A stretch of 6,709 bases of DNA from an uncultured Eubacteriales bacterium (GCA_958427375.1 CAUABY010000118.1:1-6709), one strand, 5' to 3'. Shown: positions 1 to 6,358, counted from the stretch's first letter. Program-made: numbers and translations. Notes: generated by a model not told the origin, from the sequence alone.

Positions 1-1
1 C

Positions 2-115
2 ACCGGCAGCGTGAATGTGATTGGTCTCATCTTCGCTGTCGCGGTGCTTGCTGTAATGGTGTATATGCTCTTCAAGCCCTACAAAGAGGCGACCAGGCTC
101 ACAAGGGCAATTTAA
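2..115 (+). CDS. feoB: FeoB ferrous iron transport protein B, C-terminal end only (5' partial)
   Basis: The open frame entering from the left edge encodes the last 37 residues of a protein and stops with TAA at 113-115. The residues form one hydrophobic helix (about VIGLIFAVAVLAVMVYMLF) followed by a short basic tail beginning KPYKEA. A final membrane helix with a K-P-Y-K-type tail is typical of Clostridia FeoB, the GTPase-coupled inner-membrane Fe(II) permease. The G domain and the core permease lie outside the window, so the fragment alone would be weak evidence. The call rests mainly on the next gene, a FeoB-associated Cys-rich protein that almost always follows feoB. No start can be given. 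The alternative is another polytopic membrane protein ending in a helix. Confidence 0.7.
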   Translation, partial: TGSVNVIGLIFAVAVLAVMVYMLFKPYKEATRLTRAI

Positions 116-219
116 GACGATTTGCTTGCCCCCCGTGCTCTCTATACAACAAAGCCATATGTTCACTCCATATTTTCTCATTTCTTCAAAAACCTCTTTA
201 TCCAAAGCACGGGGATTTC

Positions 220-252
220 GCGGCGCCTGCCCCGGATGGGGCGGGTCGCCGC
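220..252 (+). other. Strong GC-rich stem-loop between feoB and the Feo-associated gene
   Basis: Bases 220-233 pair with 238-252 in a stem of 14 base pairs, with one bulged T (246), one G-T wobble (228/243) and a GGAT tetraloop (234-237). No T-run follows (the next bases are ACCTATAAAA), so it is not a normal intrinsic terminator on the plus strand, and none follows on the minus strand either. It occupies most of the G+C-rich part of the 171-base gap between the two Feo genes. A role in transcript processing or stability within the feo operon is plausible but is inference. The rest of the gap (116-219) is T-rich and shows no gene or clear promoter. Confidence 0.55.
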
Positions 253-273
253 ACCTATAAAAACAGACAGAAC

Positions 274-280
274 AGGAGGG
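274..280 (+). promoter_or_regulatory. Ribosome binding site of the Feo-associated gene
   Basis: AGGAGGG lies 6 bases before the ATG at 287. It decides the start: the frame is open upstream to about 122, but nothing there has a comparable site, and the upstream residues are unlike a membrane protein N-terminus. Confidence 0.85.
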
Positions 281-286
281 AAAAAC

Positions 287-466
287 ATGCTTAATTGGCT
301 CGCAGAAAATATAGGAACTATTATAATCAGCGCGGCATTGGCTGCCGTCGTTGCGGCGGTAATCATTGGAATTCTGCGCGACAGGAAAAAGGGTAAATCC
401 GCCTGCGGCTGTGGCTGCTCTCACTGCGCAATGAGCGGGTCCTGCCATTCTCAAAAGCAGCCGTAA
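287..466 (+). CDS. FeoB-associated Cys-rich membrane protein
   Basis: This 59-residue protein has a short N-terminus, one transmembrane helix at about residues 9-30, a basic stretch (RDRKKGK, 31-37) and a Cys-rich tail. The cysteines are at 40, 42, 44, 47 and 53 in the pattern CxCxCxxC, then C-H. This is the architecture and length of the small FeoB-associated Cys-rich membrane protein family of Firmicutes, encoded directly after feoB. The family is thought to assist Fe(II) uptake, perhaps by metal binding at the membrane, but its biochemical role is not settled. The positive-inside rule predicts that the Cys tail is cytoplasmic. The gene follows feoB by 171 bases on the same strand and ends before the shared terminator at 534-578, so it is probably the last gene of a feo operon. 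Confidence 0.9.
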   Translation: MLNWLAENIGTIIISAALAAVVAAVIIGILRDRKKGKSACGCGCSHCAMSGSCHSQKQP

Positions 467-533
467 ACCGCAAAAGGATGCGCTTTCCGCCGCACAATAA
501 ACTCAAAACAGCATAATAAAACAAAAACGATAG

Positions 534-578
534 AAAAAAGCTCCCGCAGCCGGATTAATACCGGATGCGGGAGCTTTT
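534..578. terminator. Bidirectional intrinsic terminator between convergent genes
   Basis: AAAAGCTCCCGCA (536-548) pairs with TGCGGGAGCTTTT (566-578). After one mismatch an inner CCGG/CCGG pairing follows, with loop ATTAATA (554-560). The A-run at 534-539 gives a T-run on the minus strand for the htrA transcript, whose stop is only 7 bases away. TTTT at 575-578 gives a weaker T-tract on the plus strand for the feo transcript. The hairpin serves both converging units. The stretch 467-533 contains nothing else recognisable. Confidence 0.9.
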
Positions 579-584
579 ACACGC

Positions 585-1868
585 TCAGTATATGTCGTTC
601 GTGTCCATCAGCATGACTTCAACCTCAAAGGTCTCGCCGTCACGCCAGATTTTGAACATCATAATATCGCCGATGAGGAGTGAATTTTTAATGTCATTTA
701 CCTGCTGGGTGTCAGTCACAGGCTGGTAGTTGACCTCAGTTATAATGTCGCCAACCTTGATACCCTGTTTTGCCGCGTCGGATTTCTCCTGCACGTCGGA
801 GACGTACAGCCCCTGCGGCAAGTCGTATTCGTCGCGCGCTTCCGGGGCGATAGCACCCACGGTGATACCGATTGACGGGCGGCCGCGCACTTCGCCGTTT
901 TCGAGAATGGAGTTTATTATACCGCGCATTGTGTCCGTCGGTATGGCAAAGCCTATGCCCTCAATGCTCGTGTAAACCGAGGTCATCTTCATGTTTGTGA
1001 TGCCGATAATCTGCCCGTACATGTTGAACAGCGCGCCGCCGGAGTTGCCCTCATTCAGCGCGGCATTGGTCTGTAAAAGCATCATACTGCGGCCCTTGTA
1101 GCTCACACCGCGGTCAATGCCGGAGATAATGCCGTCAGTCAGTGACAGGCGGAAGCTCTGCCTCAGCGGGTTGCCGATGGCGGCTACCTTGTCGCCGACG
1201 GCGATATCGCCGCTGTTGCCGAAGCTTGCCGCACTCAGCCCCTCGGCCTCAATCTTGAGCACCGCGATATCACTTATAGTGTCCGCCCCAACGAGCGCGG
1301 CCTCGTACTCCGTGCCGTCAAAAAGCTCGACCGTGGCACTGTTGCAGCCGTCTATGATGTGCGTGTTTGTGATAATAAGGCCATCCTCGCTCAGAATAAT
1401 GCCGGAGCCCCACGTGTAGCCGCTTAACCCGTCCATATAGCCGTAAATGCCGACAATCGACGGGGAGCACTGTTCATACAGCTCATTCAAGGTGAGTTCT
1501 TCACCGCTCTTTTCCTCAAACACAAACTTAAAGTCCGTCGCAGGCTTTACGCGCGGTATGTCAATCTGGGCGGAATCGGTGTCGGTGCTTGTGTAGTAGG
1601 AATTGAAATAATCCTCCTTGCTGTCGGGCAGACCGCGCGCACCGCTCCCGTCGCCTATTATTATAGAAGGGGAGGCGCTGCCCGCGCCGCTGAAAATTAG
1701 TGAGCTTGCGATGATTAGTACGAGCACCAGTGCAATAATGCCGCCGACGCGCGCTCTTGTCAGCGAGCGCTTTGGTTTCTTGGACGCGGCCTTTGACGGC
1801 GCGTTTTTGTAGAGCGGCTCATACCAGCTGCTGTTGCTGTTATACCAGTTTGATTTGTCGTTTCTCAT
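585..1868 (-). CDS. htrA: Membrane-anchored HtrA/DegP-family serine protease with PDZ domain
   Basis: This 427-residue protein is of usual length for Firmicute HtrA. The N-terminus (about 1-40) is cytoplasmic, rich in Asn, Lys and Ser, followed by one transmembrane anchor at about 42-60. A low-complexity linker (about 61-115) leads to a trypsin-like domain (about 130-315). The catalytic triad is visible as His170 in TNTHIIDG, Asp200 in SDIAVLKI and Ser276 in NEGNSGGALF. A PDZ domain follows (about 330-425; PQGLYVSDV, KVGDIITEVN). The protein would degrade or refold damaged proteins on the outer face of the membrane. A good ribosome binding site (1874-1880) fixes the start. The gene lies 76 bases downstream of the sensor kinase, with no terminator between, and likely shares its operon. 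The order RR-HK-htrA recalls secretion-stress control of htrA by CssRS in Bacillus; that link is inference. Confidence 0.95.
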   Translation of the reverse strand: MRNDKSNWYNSNSSWYEPLYKNAPSKAASKKPKRSLTRARVGGIIALVLVLIIASSLIFSGAGSASPSIIIGDGSGARGLPDSKEDYFNSYYTSTDTDSAQIDIPRVKPATDFKFVFEEKSGEELTLNELYEQCSPSIVGIYGYMDGLSGYTWGSGIILSEDGLIITNTHIIDGCNSATVELFDGTEYEAALVGADTISDIAVLKIEAEGLSAASFGNSGDIAVGDKVAAIGNPLRQSFRLSLTDGIISGIDRGVSYKGRSMMLLQTNAALNEGNSGGALFNMYGQIIGITNMKMTSVYTSIEGIGFAIPTDTMRGIINSILENGEVRGRPSIGITVGAIAPEARDEYDLPQGLYVSDVQEKSDAAKQGIKVGDIITEVNYQPVTDTQQVNDIKNSLLIGDIMMFKIWRDGETFEVEVMLMDTNDIY

Positions 1869-1873
1869 AGAAA

Positions 1874-1880
1874 CTCCTCT
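1874..1880 (-). promoter_or_regulatory. Ribosome binding site of htrA
   Basis: On the minus strand AGAGGAG precedes TTTCT and the ATG (1866-1868), a spacing of 5 bases. It supports the chosen start. Confidence 0.85.
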
Positions 1881-1892
1881 TAATAATCAGCG

Positions 1893-1926
1893 GGCAAGTT
1901 AGCCGCAATGCGGGAAACAGCTTGCC
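1893..1926 (-). other. Stem-loop in the kinase-htrA intergenic gap
   Basis: GGCAAG (1893-1898) pairs with CTTGCC (1921-1926). Inside, CCGC (1903-1906) pairs with GCGG (1910-1913) around a 3-base loop, leaving an asymmetric internal loop. On the minus strand no T-run follows, so it is unlikely to be a full terminator. It sits between the kinase stop (1945) and the htrA ribosome binding site (1874-1880). A role in differential expression or mRNA processing within the operon is possible but unproven. No separate good promoter for htrA was seen in this 76-base gap. Confidence 0.4.
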
Positions 1927-1944
1927 AGGCTGAAAAAATATATG

Positions 1945-3369
1945 TCAGACCAGCGGCAGAGTGAAAACGAATTCCGTCACACCGTCCTCACTGCGCACGG
2001 CGATATCCTCGTCGTGGCTGTTTATTATGCTCTTCACGAGATACAGCCCCAGCCCCACGCCGGTTTTGTCCAGACTGCGCGAGCGGTCGGACTTGTGGAA
2101 ACGGTCAAAGATAAAGGGCAGGTCGTCCGGCGGGATTGTCTCGCCCACATCCTTTATGGAGACGTATGCCTTGCCGTTGTCCTTGTAGATGCGCAGAGTG
2201 ATGCAGGTGCCCTCGCGGGCAAACTTCATGGCGTTGTCGAGCAGGTTGTAGATGACCTGCGTTATCGAGTCTTTGTCCGCGCGAACCATGATATGGTTGT
2301 CGGGAAGCTGCGGGTCGACGTCCAGATTCTTCTTCGTCGCGCGCGTCTCAAAACTCAAAAGGGTCTGTACCACAAGCTCAGTCAAATCAAATACTGTGCG
2401 CTTGCTTGGGTCAGCAGCGCGCGCTTTCATCTGCGACACGTCCAGCATATCCCGTACAAGGCGGGACAGGCGGCGCGTCTCGTCGCGGATTGAGCGCAGG
2501 TACTTTTCCTCCTGCTCCTTGGGAATCGTGCCGTCAAGTATGCCGTCGGCAAAGCCCGCAATGGTCGTCATGGGCGTTCTCAGCTCATGGGATATGTTTG
2601 CGATAAACTCACTGCGCCGCGCTTCCGACACCTCAAGATAGTCCGCCATGGTGTTGAACGAGTCGATAAGCGTACCCATCTCGTCAGTTGTGTCCTCCGT
2701 CTGCTTGACACGCACGGAGAAATCACCGCGCGCGAATTTGCGCGAGGCGGCGGCAATCTCATCCAGCGGCTGAGCCAGCCGCTTAGAGTAGAACAGCGAT
2801 ATGGACAGCGCCGCGACAAATACGCATACCATGACGGTGGCGGCGATGTACAAAAAGGTCGACCACGCGCCAAGCATGTTGTCAATATCGTTTGTAACGA
2901 ATACGAAGCCCAGCACATCATCCTCACCGGACACGCAGATAGGCTGTGCGACAACATAGCGGTTGCTGCCATAGAAGCCGCCGAGGTTTGTGATGTCGTT
3001 TATCAAGCCATCGGTGCGCAGTGTCTGCAAAACGTCCGGCGCGATGTGATAGCCCATATGCTCGCACACGGGCGCGCGGTCAGAGCAGGTCACAATAACT
3101 CCGTTGGGGTCGGCGATAAATATGTGGTTGCCGGTGGAGTTTGAAAGGGAAGAGAGCGTCATGCTCAAAACCCAGTTTGTCAGCGAGTCGCTTTGGGCGA
3201 TGGCTGCCGCCGTGCGCGACACCTCGCGCGCGGAGTCGGTCATGCTCTCGCGGTACTCGCCTATAATGTAGCTGCGCCCAATGCCCACAAAGGCGAAGGA
3301 CACTATGAGAAAACTCACCGAGACCAACAGCGCCGTCGCCACAAAGTTTTTAAGGTATATGCTCTTCAT
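1945..3369 (-). CDS. HAMP-domain sensor histidine kinase (OmpR-type partner)
   Basis: This 474-residue membrane kinase has TM1 at about 9-31, an extracytoplasmic sensor region (about 32-168, with Cys at 95, 102 and 145; Cache/PAS-like by length and position only), TM2 at about 170-193 and HAMP at about 194-246. The DHp domain carries phospho-acceptor His261 in FIANISHELRTPM. The ATPase domain shows an N box (NLLDNA, 375-380), a G1 box (DVGETIPPDDLP, from 407), an F box (FIFDRFHKSDRS) and a G2 box (GVGLGL, 437-442). The second Gly of the classic DxGxG motif is Thr here, which I recall as common in this clostridial subfamily and do not take as inactivating. The start lies 6 bases after the regulator's stop, with only a weak ribosome site, suggesting translational coupling. 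The ligand is unknown. Its partner is surely the upstream regulator; htrA follows downstream. Confidence 0.95.
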   Translation of the reverse strand: MKSIYLKNFVATALLVSVSFLIVSFAFVGIGRSYIIGEYRESMTDSAREVSRTAAAIAQSDSLTNWVLSMTLSSLSNSTGNHIFIADPNGVIVTCSDRAPVCEHMGYHIAPDVLQTLRTDGLINDITNLGGFYGSNRYVVAQPICVSGEDDVLGFVFVTNDIDNMLGAWSTFLYIAATVMVCVFVAALSISLFYSKRLAQPLDEIAAASRKFARGDFSVRVKQTEDTTDEMGTLIDSFNTMADYLEVSEARRSEFIANISHELRTPMTTIAGFADGILDGTIPKEQEEKYLRSIRDETRRLSRLVRDMLDVSQMKARAADPSKRTVFDLTELVVQTLLSFETRATKKNLDVDPQLPDNHIMVRADKDSITQVIYNLLDNAMKFAREGTCITLRIYKDNGKAYVSIKDVGETIPPDDLPFIFDRFHKSDRSRSLDKTGVGLGLYLVKSIINSHDEDIAVRSEDGVTEFVFTLPLV

Positions 3370-3375
3370 CGCGCA

Positions 3376-4059
3376 TTACTCGGTCATCTCCAACTTGTAA
3401 CCCACGCCCCAAACGGTTTTCAGGCTCCACTTGTCGGATACGCCCTCAAGCTTCTCCCTCAGGCGCTTTATGTGTACGTCCACCGTGCGCGAGTCACCAA
3501 AGTAGTCAAAGCCCCAGACTTCATCCAAAAGCTGGTTGCGGGTGAAAACGCGGTTGGGAGATGCGGCCAAGTGGTAGAGAAGCTCCATCTCTTTCGGCGG
3601 CGTGTCAACCTTCTTGCCGTCCACAATAAGCTCATAGGAATCGAGATTGATGATGAGCTTGTCGAAGCTGAGCTTGCGCTCCACAGGAGCGTCGGCGTCG
3701 GTGCGGCGCATGACGGCATGAATACGCGCCAAAAGCTCCTTTACCTCGAAAGGCTTGGTTACATAGTCATCAGCGCCCATTTCAAGGCCGTTTATCTTGT
3801 CGGTCGTCTCGCCCTTTGCGGTCAGCATGATGATGGGCGTGGATGATTTTTCACGGATTTCACGGCATACCTGCCAGCCGTCTTTAACAGGAAGCATGAT
3901 GTCCAGCAGCACGACGTCCGGCTGGAAAAGGTCAAACATGGACTTGGCTTTGCCTCCGTCCGGGGAAATCATGACCTCAAAGCCGTCTTTGCCCAGATAC
4001 AGGCGCAAAAGCTCGGCAATATTAACGTCGTCCTCAACGACAAGAGCGCGTTTATTCAT
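3376..4059 (-). CDS. OmpR/PhoB-family response regulator
   Basis: This 227-residue protein is of standard family length. The receiver domain (about 3-118) has the acidic pair Asp10/Asp11, phospho-acceptor Asp53 in VVLLDIMLP, Thr80 and Lys102 in TKPFE. A winged-helix DNA-binding domain follows (about 128-224), with the recognition-helix region SRTVDVHIKRLREKL and the final hairpin TVWGVGYKLE. It acts as a phosphorylation-dependent transcription factor in the cytoplasm. It is the first gene of an RR-HK-htrA unit, with a 6-base gap to the kinase. The start is supported by AGGGGGC at 4067-4073. The promoter at 4086-4132 has a direct repeat that this type of regulator could bind, so autoregulation is likely. 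It resembles PhoP/PhoB and CssR-like proteins; which regulon it controls cannot be decided from the sequence. Confidence 0.95.
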   Translation of the reverse strand: MNKRALVVEDDVNIAELLRLYLGKDGFEVMISPDGGKAKSMFDLFQPDVVLLDIMLPVKDGWQVCREIREKSSTPIIMLTAKGETTDKINGLEMGADDYVTKPFEVKELLARIHAVMRRTDADAPVERKLSFDKLIINLDSYELIVDGKKVDTPPKEMELLYHLAASPNRVFTRNQLLDEVWGFDYFGDSRTVDVHIKRLREKLEGVSDKWSLKTVWGVGYKLEMTE

Positions 4060-4066
4060 ATATTTT

Positions 4067-4073
4067 GCCCCCT
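4067..4073 (-). promoter_or_regulatory. Ribosome binding site of the OmpR-type regulator
   Basis: On the minus strand AGGGGGC lies 7 bases before the ATG at 4057-4059, supporting that start. Confidence 0.75.
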
Positions 4074-4085
4074 AAAATTGATTTA

Positions 4086-4132
4086 ATTATATTATACAAT
4101 CTGCGCGGTGCGAATGGTTAAGAATGTGTAAA
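4086..4132 (-). promoter_or_regulatory. Promoter of the RR-HK-htrA unit with a PhoP/PhoB-like direct repeat
   Basis: On the minus strand a perfect -10 TATAAT lies at 4091-4096, with a second overlapping copy at 4086-4091. The position 17 bases upstream (AACCAT, 4114-4119) is a poor -35. That area is instead covered by TTTACACATTC then TTAACCATTCG (4132 down to 4111), an 11-bp-phased direct repeat whose cores TTTACA and TTAACC resemble the TTAACA-type half-sites of Firmicute PhoP. A good -10, a bad -35 and a phased repeat at -35 fit an activator-dependent, autoregulated promoter. The -10 is clear; the operator reading is inference. A weaker candidate upstream pairs TTGACC (4169-4174) with TAAGAT (4147-4152) at a 16-base spacing. 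Confidence 0.6.
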
Positions 4133-4180
4133 AAGCGGCGTTTAACATCTTAAAGTATAATATTATCCGGTCAAAGCGTC

Positions 4181-4229
4181 AAGAAAAAACGGCGGGAGAA
4201 ATCACAAAGCTTCGTGTTTTCCCCCGCCG
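4181..4229 (-). terminator. Intrinsic terminator of the LytTR two-component operon
   Basis: CGGCGGG (4190-4196) pairs with CCCGCCG (4223-4229). The stem continues past single mismatches with GAAA/TTTC and CAC/GTG, closing on an 8-base loop. On the minus strand the hairpin is followed by TTTTTTCTT (complement of 4181-4189). It lies about 70 bases after the stop of the LytTR regulator and separates this operon from the RR-HK-htrA promoter. Bases 4230-4297 hold only the 3' untranslated stretch. Confidence 0.93.
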
Positions 4230-4297
4230 GAATATGGCTTTAATTTTCCCGATAGACCGCTTTGCCAAAGCCGCAATCCAAAACCGCAAAAGGTTGC

Positions 4298-4951
4298 TCA
4301 CAAGACCCGCGACTGCGCGGCGTTTGTGATGTAGCTGTCCGCGCTCATTTTGCTTACGAAGTCCAGATTCACCCAGTAGCTCTGATGGCAGTGAATAATA
4401 GGCGAGTGCTGTAATTTTGAAATCAAATCGGAAGGCTTTGCGGTGACAAGGTGTTTTTTGCCTGAGCTTTGGCAGACCAGCGTCCTTTTCAGCTTTCGCT
4501 CCATAAAAAGCAGCTCGTTTACCGGCAGTATTACTTCCTCGGTGTTGCAGCGCAGATGGATATATTCTCTCCTGCCCATATCGCTGCATGCCCTTTCAAG
4601 AGCGGCGCCGACTTTATCCTCCAACCGGCTCTTAAGGATAAAGTAACTGTGCCGCGTTTCATATACATCCGGGGCGAAAAGCAAATGACCGGTGAGAAAA
4701 ATGATTGAACAATTTGGACAGATAAGGTTCAGCTCTTTAGCAATGTCAATACCGCTGCTGTTTTCGCCCAGCACAATATCCATAAAAACAATGTCGGGCA
4801 GCCAGCCTCCCTCCATTATCGCGCTGATAAGTAATTCACCGGAAGTGAAGGTCCTCGTCTCGGAAGGGCTGTAATCTTTCTGGCAGGCTATAAGACTGCT
4901 TGCGCGTTCAAGCAAATTGGGGTCGTCATCACAAACTGCAATTTTAATCAT
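4298..4951 (-). CDS. LytTR-family response regulator (AgrA/ComE type), short C-terminus
   Basis: From the ATG at 4949-4951 this gives 217 residues. The receiver domain (about 2-120) has the acidic cluster Asp8-10, phospho-acceptor Asp58 in IVFMDIVLG, Thr87 and Lys107. A LytTR DNA-binding domain starts at about 129, with LLFMERKLKRTLV and the hallmark HCHQSYWVNLDFV (188-200). A GTG at 4964-4966 is in frame, but AAAGGAG (4957-4963) would then fall inside the gene, whereas it sits 5 bases before the ATG; the ATG is therefore chosen. The protein ends SYITNAAQSRVL, shorter than the usual LytTR end, in which a turn with several more residues precedes the P-V-S-R strand. It is encoded 11 bases after the kinase stop in one operon. 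It likely activates genes carrying the repeats at 6359-6410. DNA binding might be altered by the shortened end. Confidence 0.9.
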   Translation of the reverse strand: MIKIAVCDDDPNLLERASSLIACQKDYSPSETRTFTSGELLISAIMEGGWLPDIVFMDIVLGENSSGIDIAKELNLICPNCSIIFLTGHLLFAPDVYETRHSYFILKSRLEDKVGAALERACSDMGRREYIHLRCNTEEVILPVNELLFMERKLKRTLVCQSSGKKHLVTAKPSDLISKLQHSPIIHCHQSYWVNLDFVSKMSADSYITNAAQSRVL

Positions 4952-4956
4952 GGTGG

Positions 4957-4963
4957 CTCCTTT
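4957..4963 (-). promoter_or_regulatory. Ribosome binding site of the LytTR regulator
   Basis: AAAGGAG on the minus strand, 5 bases before the ATG at 4949-4951. It overlaps the first base of the kinase stop codon (4963-4965) and decides against the in-frame GTG at 4964-4966. Confidence 0.8.
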
Positions 4964-6273
4964 CACACTTTCAATATCAAAGAGGCGCGGTACAGCTTGC
5001 CCTCCGGGCCGGAGGTAAAGCTGCCGTCGTACTTCTTCGCAATATCAGACAGTACTCGCGTACCGATACCGCGCTCCAAATTGTGGATGCGCTTTTTTCG
5101 GTTCACAGGAATTGCTTCTGCCGGGTTTTCCGTCGCAATCACAAGGCAGCCCGCGGATTCAACGCATTTCAGGCTGACAGAACTCCCCGCAGAGAGCTTG
5201 CAGCTTTCATAAGCGTTGTCCAGAAGATTACCCAGACAGCGGATGAGATCAACACTGCTTACGGCAATGTCCGGGCGGATGTTGCCGGTAAACTCGGTCT
5301 TGATCCCAAGTGCCTCCGCCGCGCTTATCCTGCTGGACAAAAACGCGTCGGCCACGGGATGCTGGCAGTAGGAAACGGGAACGTTGTGCCATACCTCGTT
5401 AAATTCCGCAAGGTAGCGCAGAGCTTCGTCCTGCTCGCCGCGTCTCACCAGACTTTCCACCGCGTCGATGTGTTTGGCAATGTCGTGGCGCATGACGCGG
5501 ATGCTGTCGTACTGTTCGTTCAGCGCCGCGTAATGCTTCTCCTGCTGGCCGAGCTGCTGCTCAAGCAGTTTGTTTTCGCTTTCAAGCTGCGCACGGCGCG
5601 CAACATCGCGGATTATCAGCAAGAGCGCAACATCGGCTAAAACACATATCACCAGCAAGGCGGCAAACAGCGCAGGGGAGACATAGTTTCTGTCTATGGA
5701 CAAAACTTTCAGCCAGCCACACATGAGCAGGGCTTGGCTCAGCGGATAAAGCGTCAGCCGCAGGCAGTCGCGGATTTTAAGGTTGAATTGTACTCGGTTC
5801 AAGAAAATGAAAAGTATCAGGAAGCAGATTCCAGATAAAACTTCGTAAGGAAGATATGTGCGAAGTATCAAATCCTGTGTGCTGATTAAATCCAGCCTAC
5901 CGGCTAAAACCTCTTCCGGGAAATAGACCGCGCTGCCCAACAGCTCATTGAGCACACTAAAAAGCTGTACCATGGCAAGCGACAGGGCGACTTTTGCCTT
6001 GGAATCCTTGAAAATAACAAAGCAGAACAAGAAAAGAAACACATATAGAATTACGACTCGCAGCACTGACATGAAAGGCAGAAGATGGGCTATGGCTGGG
6101 AAAATAATTGTTGCAACGACTGCCTCTGCAAGTATGGTTACCCATAGCTTAAAGCGTGATTTGTGCGTCACGTCCATAAGCACAAACCACATGACGTAGT
6201 AAATCAAATCAGAAACATATGTAACCCATGTAGTTTGGCTTGCCTCAAAATACCAATGAAATAGTTCAGCCAC
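4963..6273 (-). CDS. GHKL-domain sensor histidine kinase (AgrC/ComD type)
   Basis: This is a polytopic sensor kinase of 436 residues from the chosen GTG. It has six or seven membrane helices in its first 220 residues and a coiled-coil linker (about 225-260, RRAQLESENKLLEQQLGQQ). The DHp motif IRVMRHDIAKH contains the phospho-acceptor His (residue 263). A GHKL ATPase domain follows, with N box CLGNLLDNAYESC (from about 346), the EN/P turn ATENPAEAIP and the G2-like GIGTRVLSDIAKKYDG. This is the build of AgrC/ComD-type peptide-sensing kinases. An in-frame GTG at 6313-6315 would add 14 residues, but it has no ribosome site and falls at the predicted transcription start. The GTG at 6271-6273 follows AGGGAGCAGGA. 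The gene is divergent from the gene at 6505, and its regulator follows 11 bases downstream. The signal is unknown. Confidence 0.9.
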   Translation of the reverse strand: MAELFHWYFEASQTTWVTYVSDLIYYVMWFVLMDVTHKSRFKLWVTILAEAVVATIIFPAIAHLLPFMSVLRVVILYVFLFLFCFVIFKDSKAKVALSLAMVQLFSVLNELLGSAVYFPEEVLAGRLDLISTQDLILRTYLPYEVLSGICFLILFIFLNRVQFNLKIRDCLRLTLYPLSQALLMCGWLKVLSIDRNYVSPALFAALLVICVLADVALLLIIRDVARRAQLESENKLLEQQLGQQEKHYAALNEQYDSIRVMRHDIAKHIDAVESLVRRGEQDEALRYLAEFNEVWHNVPVSYCQHPVADAFLSSRISAAEALGIKTEFTGNIRPDIAVSSVDLIRCLGNLLDNAYESCKLSAGSSVSLKCVESAGCLVIATENPAEAIPVNRKKRIHNLERGIGTRVLSDIAKKYDGSFTSGPEGKLYRASLILKV

Positions 6274-6277
6274 GTTA

Positions 6278-6288
6278 TCCTGCTCCCT
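6278..6288 (-). promoter_or_regulatory. Ribosome binding site deciding the GHKL kinase start
   Basis: On the minus strand AGGGAGCAGGA precedes TAAC and the GTG at 6271-6273. It lies inside the longer reading from the GTG at 6315 and is the only Shine-Dalgarno-like sequence near either start. Confidence 0.65.
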
Positions 6289-6319
6289 CAATAAAGCAAA
6301 ATAAAAGAAATTCACAAGA

Positions 6320-6348
6320 TGTATAACATTCTATCACTTTCGTAAAAG
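6320..6348 (-). promoter_or_regulatory. Candidate promoter of the GHKL kinase-LytTR operon
   Basis: On the minus strand an extended -10, TG-T-TATACA, occupies 6328 down to 6320. A weak -35 (TTTTAC or CTTTTA, about 6342-6348) stands 16 to 17 bases upstream. Transcription would begin near 6313, giving about 40 bases of leader before the GTG at 6273. It lies next to the repeats at 6359-6410, so the two may be linked in control. Confidence 0.45.
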
Positions 6349-6358
6349 AAAACGAACT

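Noticed and set aside
122..286. Upstream extension of the Feo-associated gene frame
   Set aside because: It would start at a TTG without a ribosome site and would translate the GC-rich hairpin. The ATG at 287 with AGGAGGG gives the normal family length.
1876..1910. Possible htrA promoter TTGCGG, 17 bases, TATTAA on the minus strand
   Set aside because: Transcription would begin inside or after the htrA ribosome binding site, and both hexamers are poor, so it is unlikely to be functional.
1942..3846. Long plus-strand open frames (1942-2493, 2587-3144, 3193-3846) opposite the kinase and regulator genes
   Set aside because: They are antisense to clearly coding frames with full domain motifs. 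Their translations show no family signature, and their starts lack ribosome binding sites. They result from the G+C-rich codon use of the real genes.
4156..4161. TATAAT on the plus strand in the 4060-4297 gap
   Set aside because: No plus-strand gene follows and there is no matching -35. The region is A+T-rich promoter DNA serving the minus strand.
4179..4589. Minus-strand frame of 136 residues overlapping the end of the LytTR regulator, considered as a frameshifted extension
   Set aside because: Its residues past the overlap show no LytTR-like strand or P-V-S-R motif. It runs through the terminator hairpin, so it is a shadow and not a broken C-terminus.
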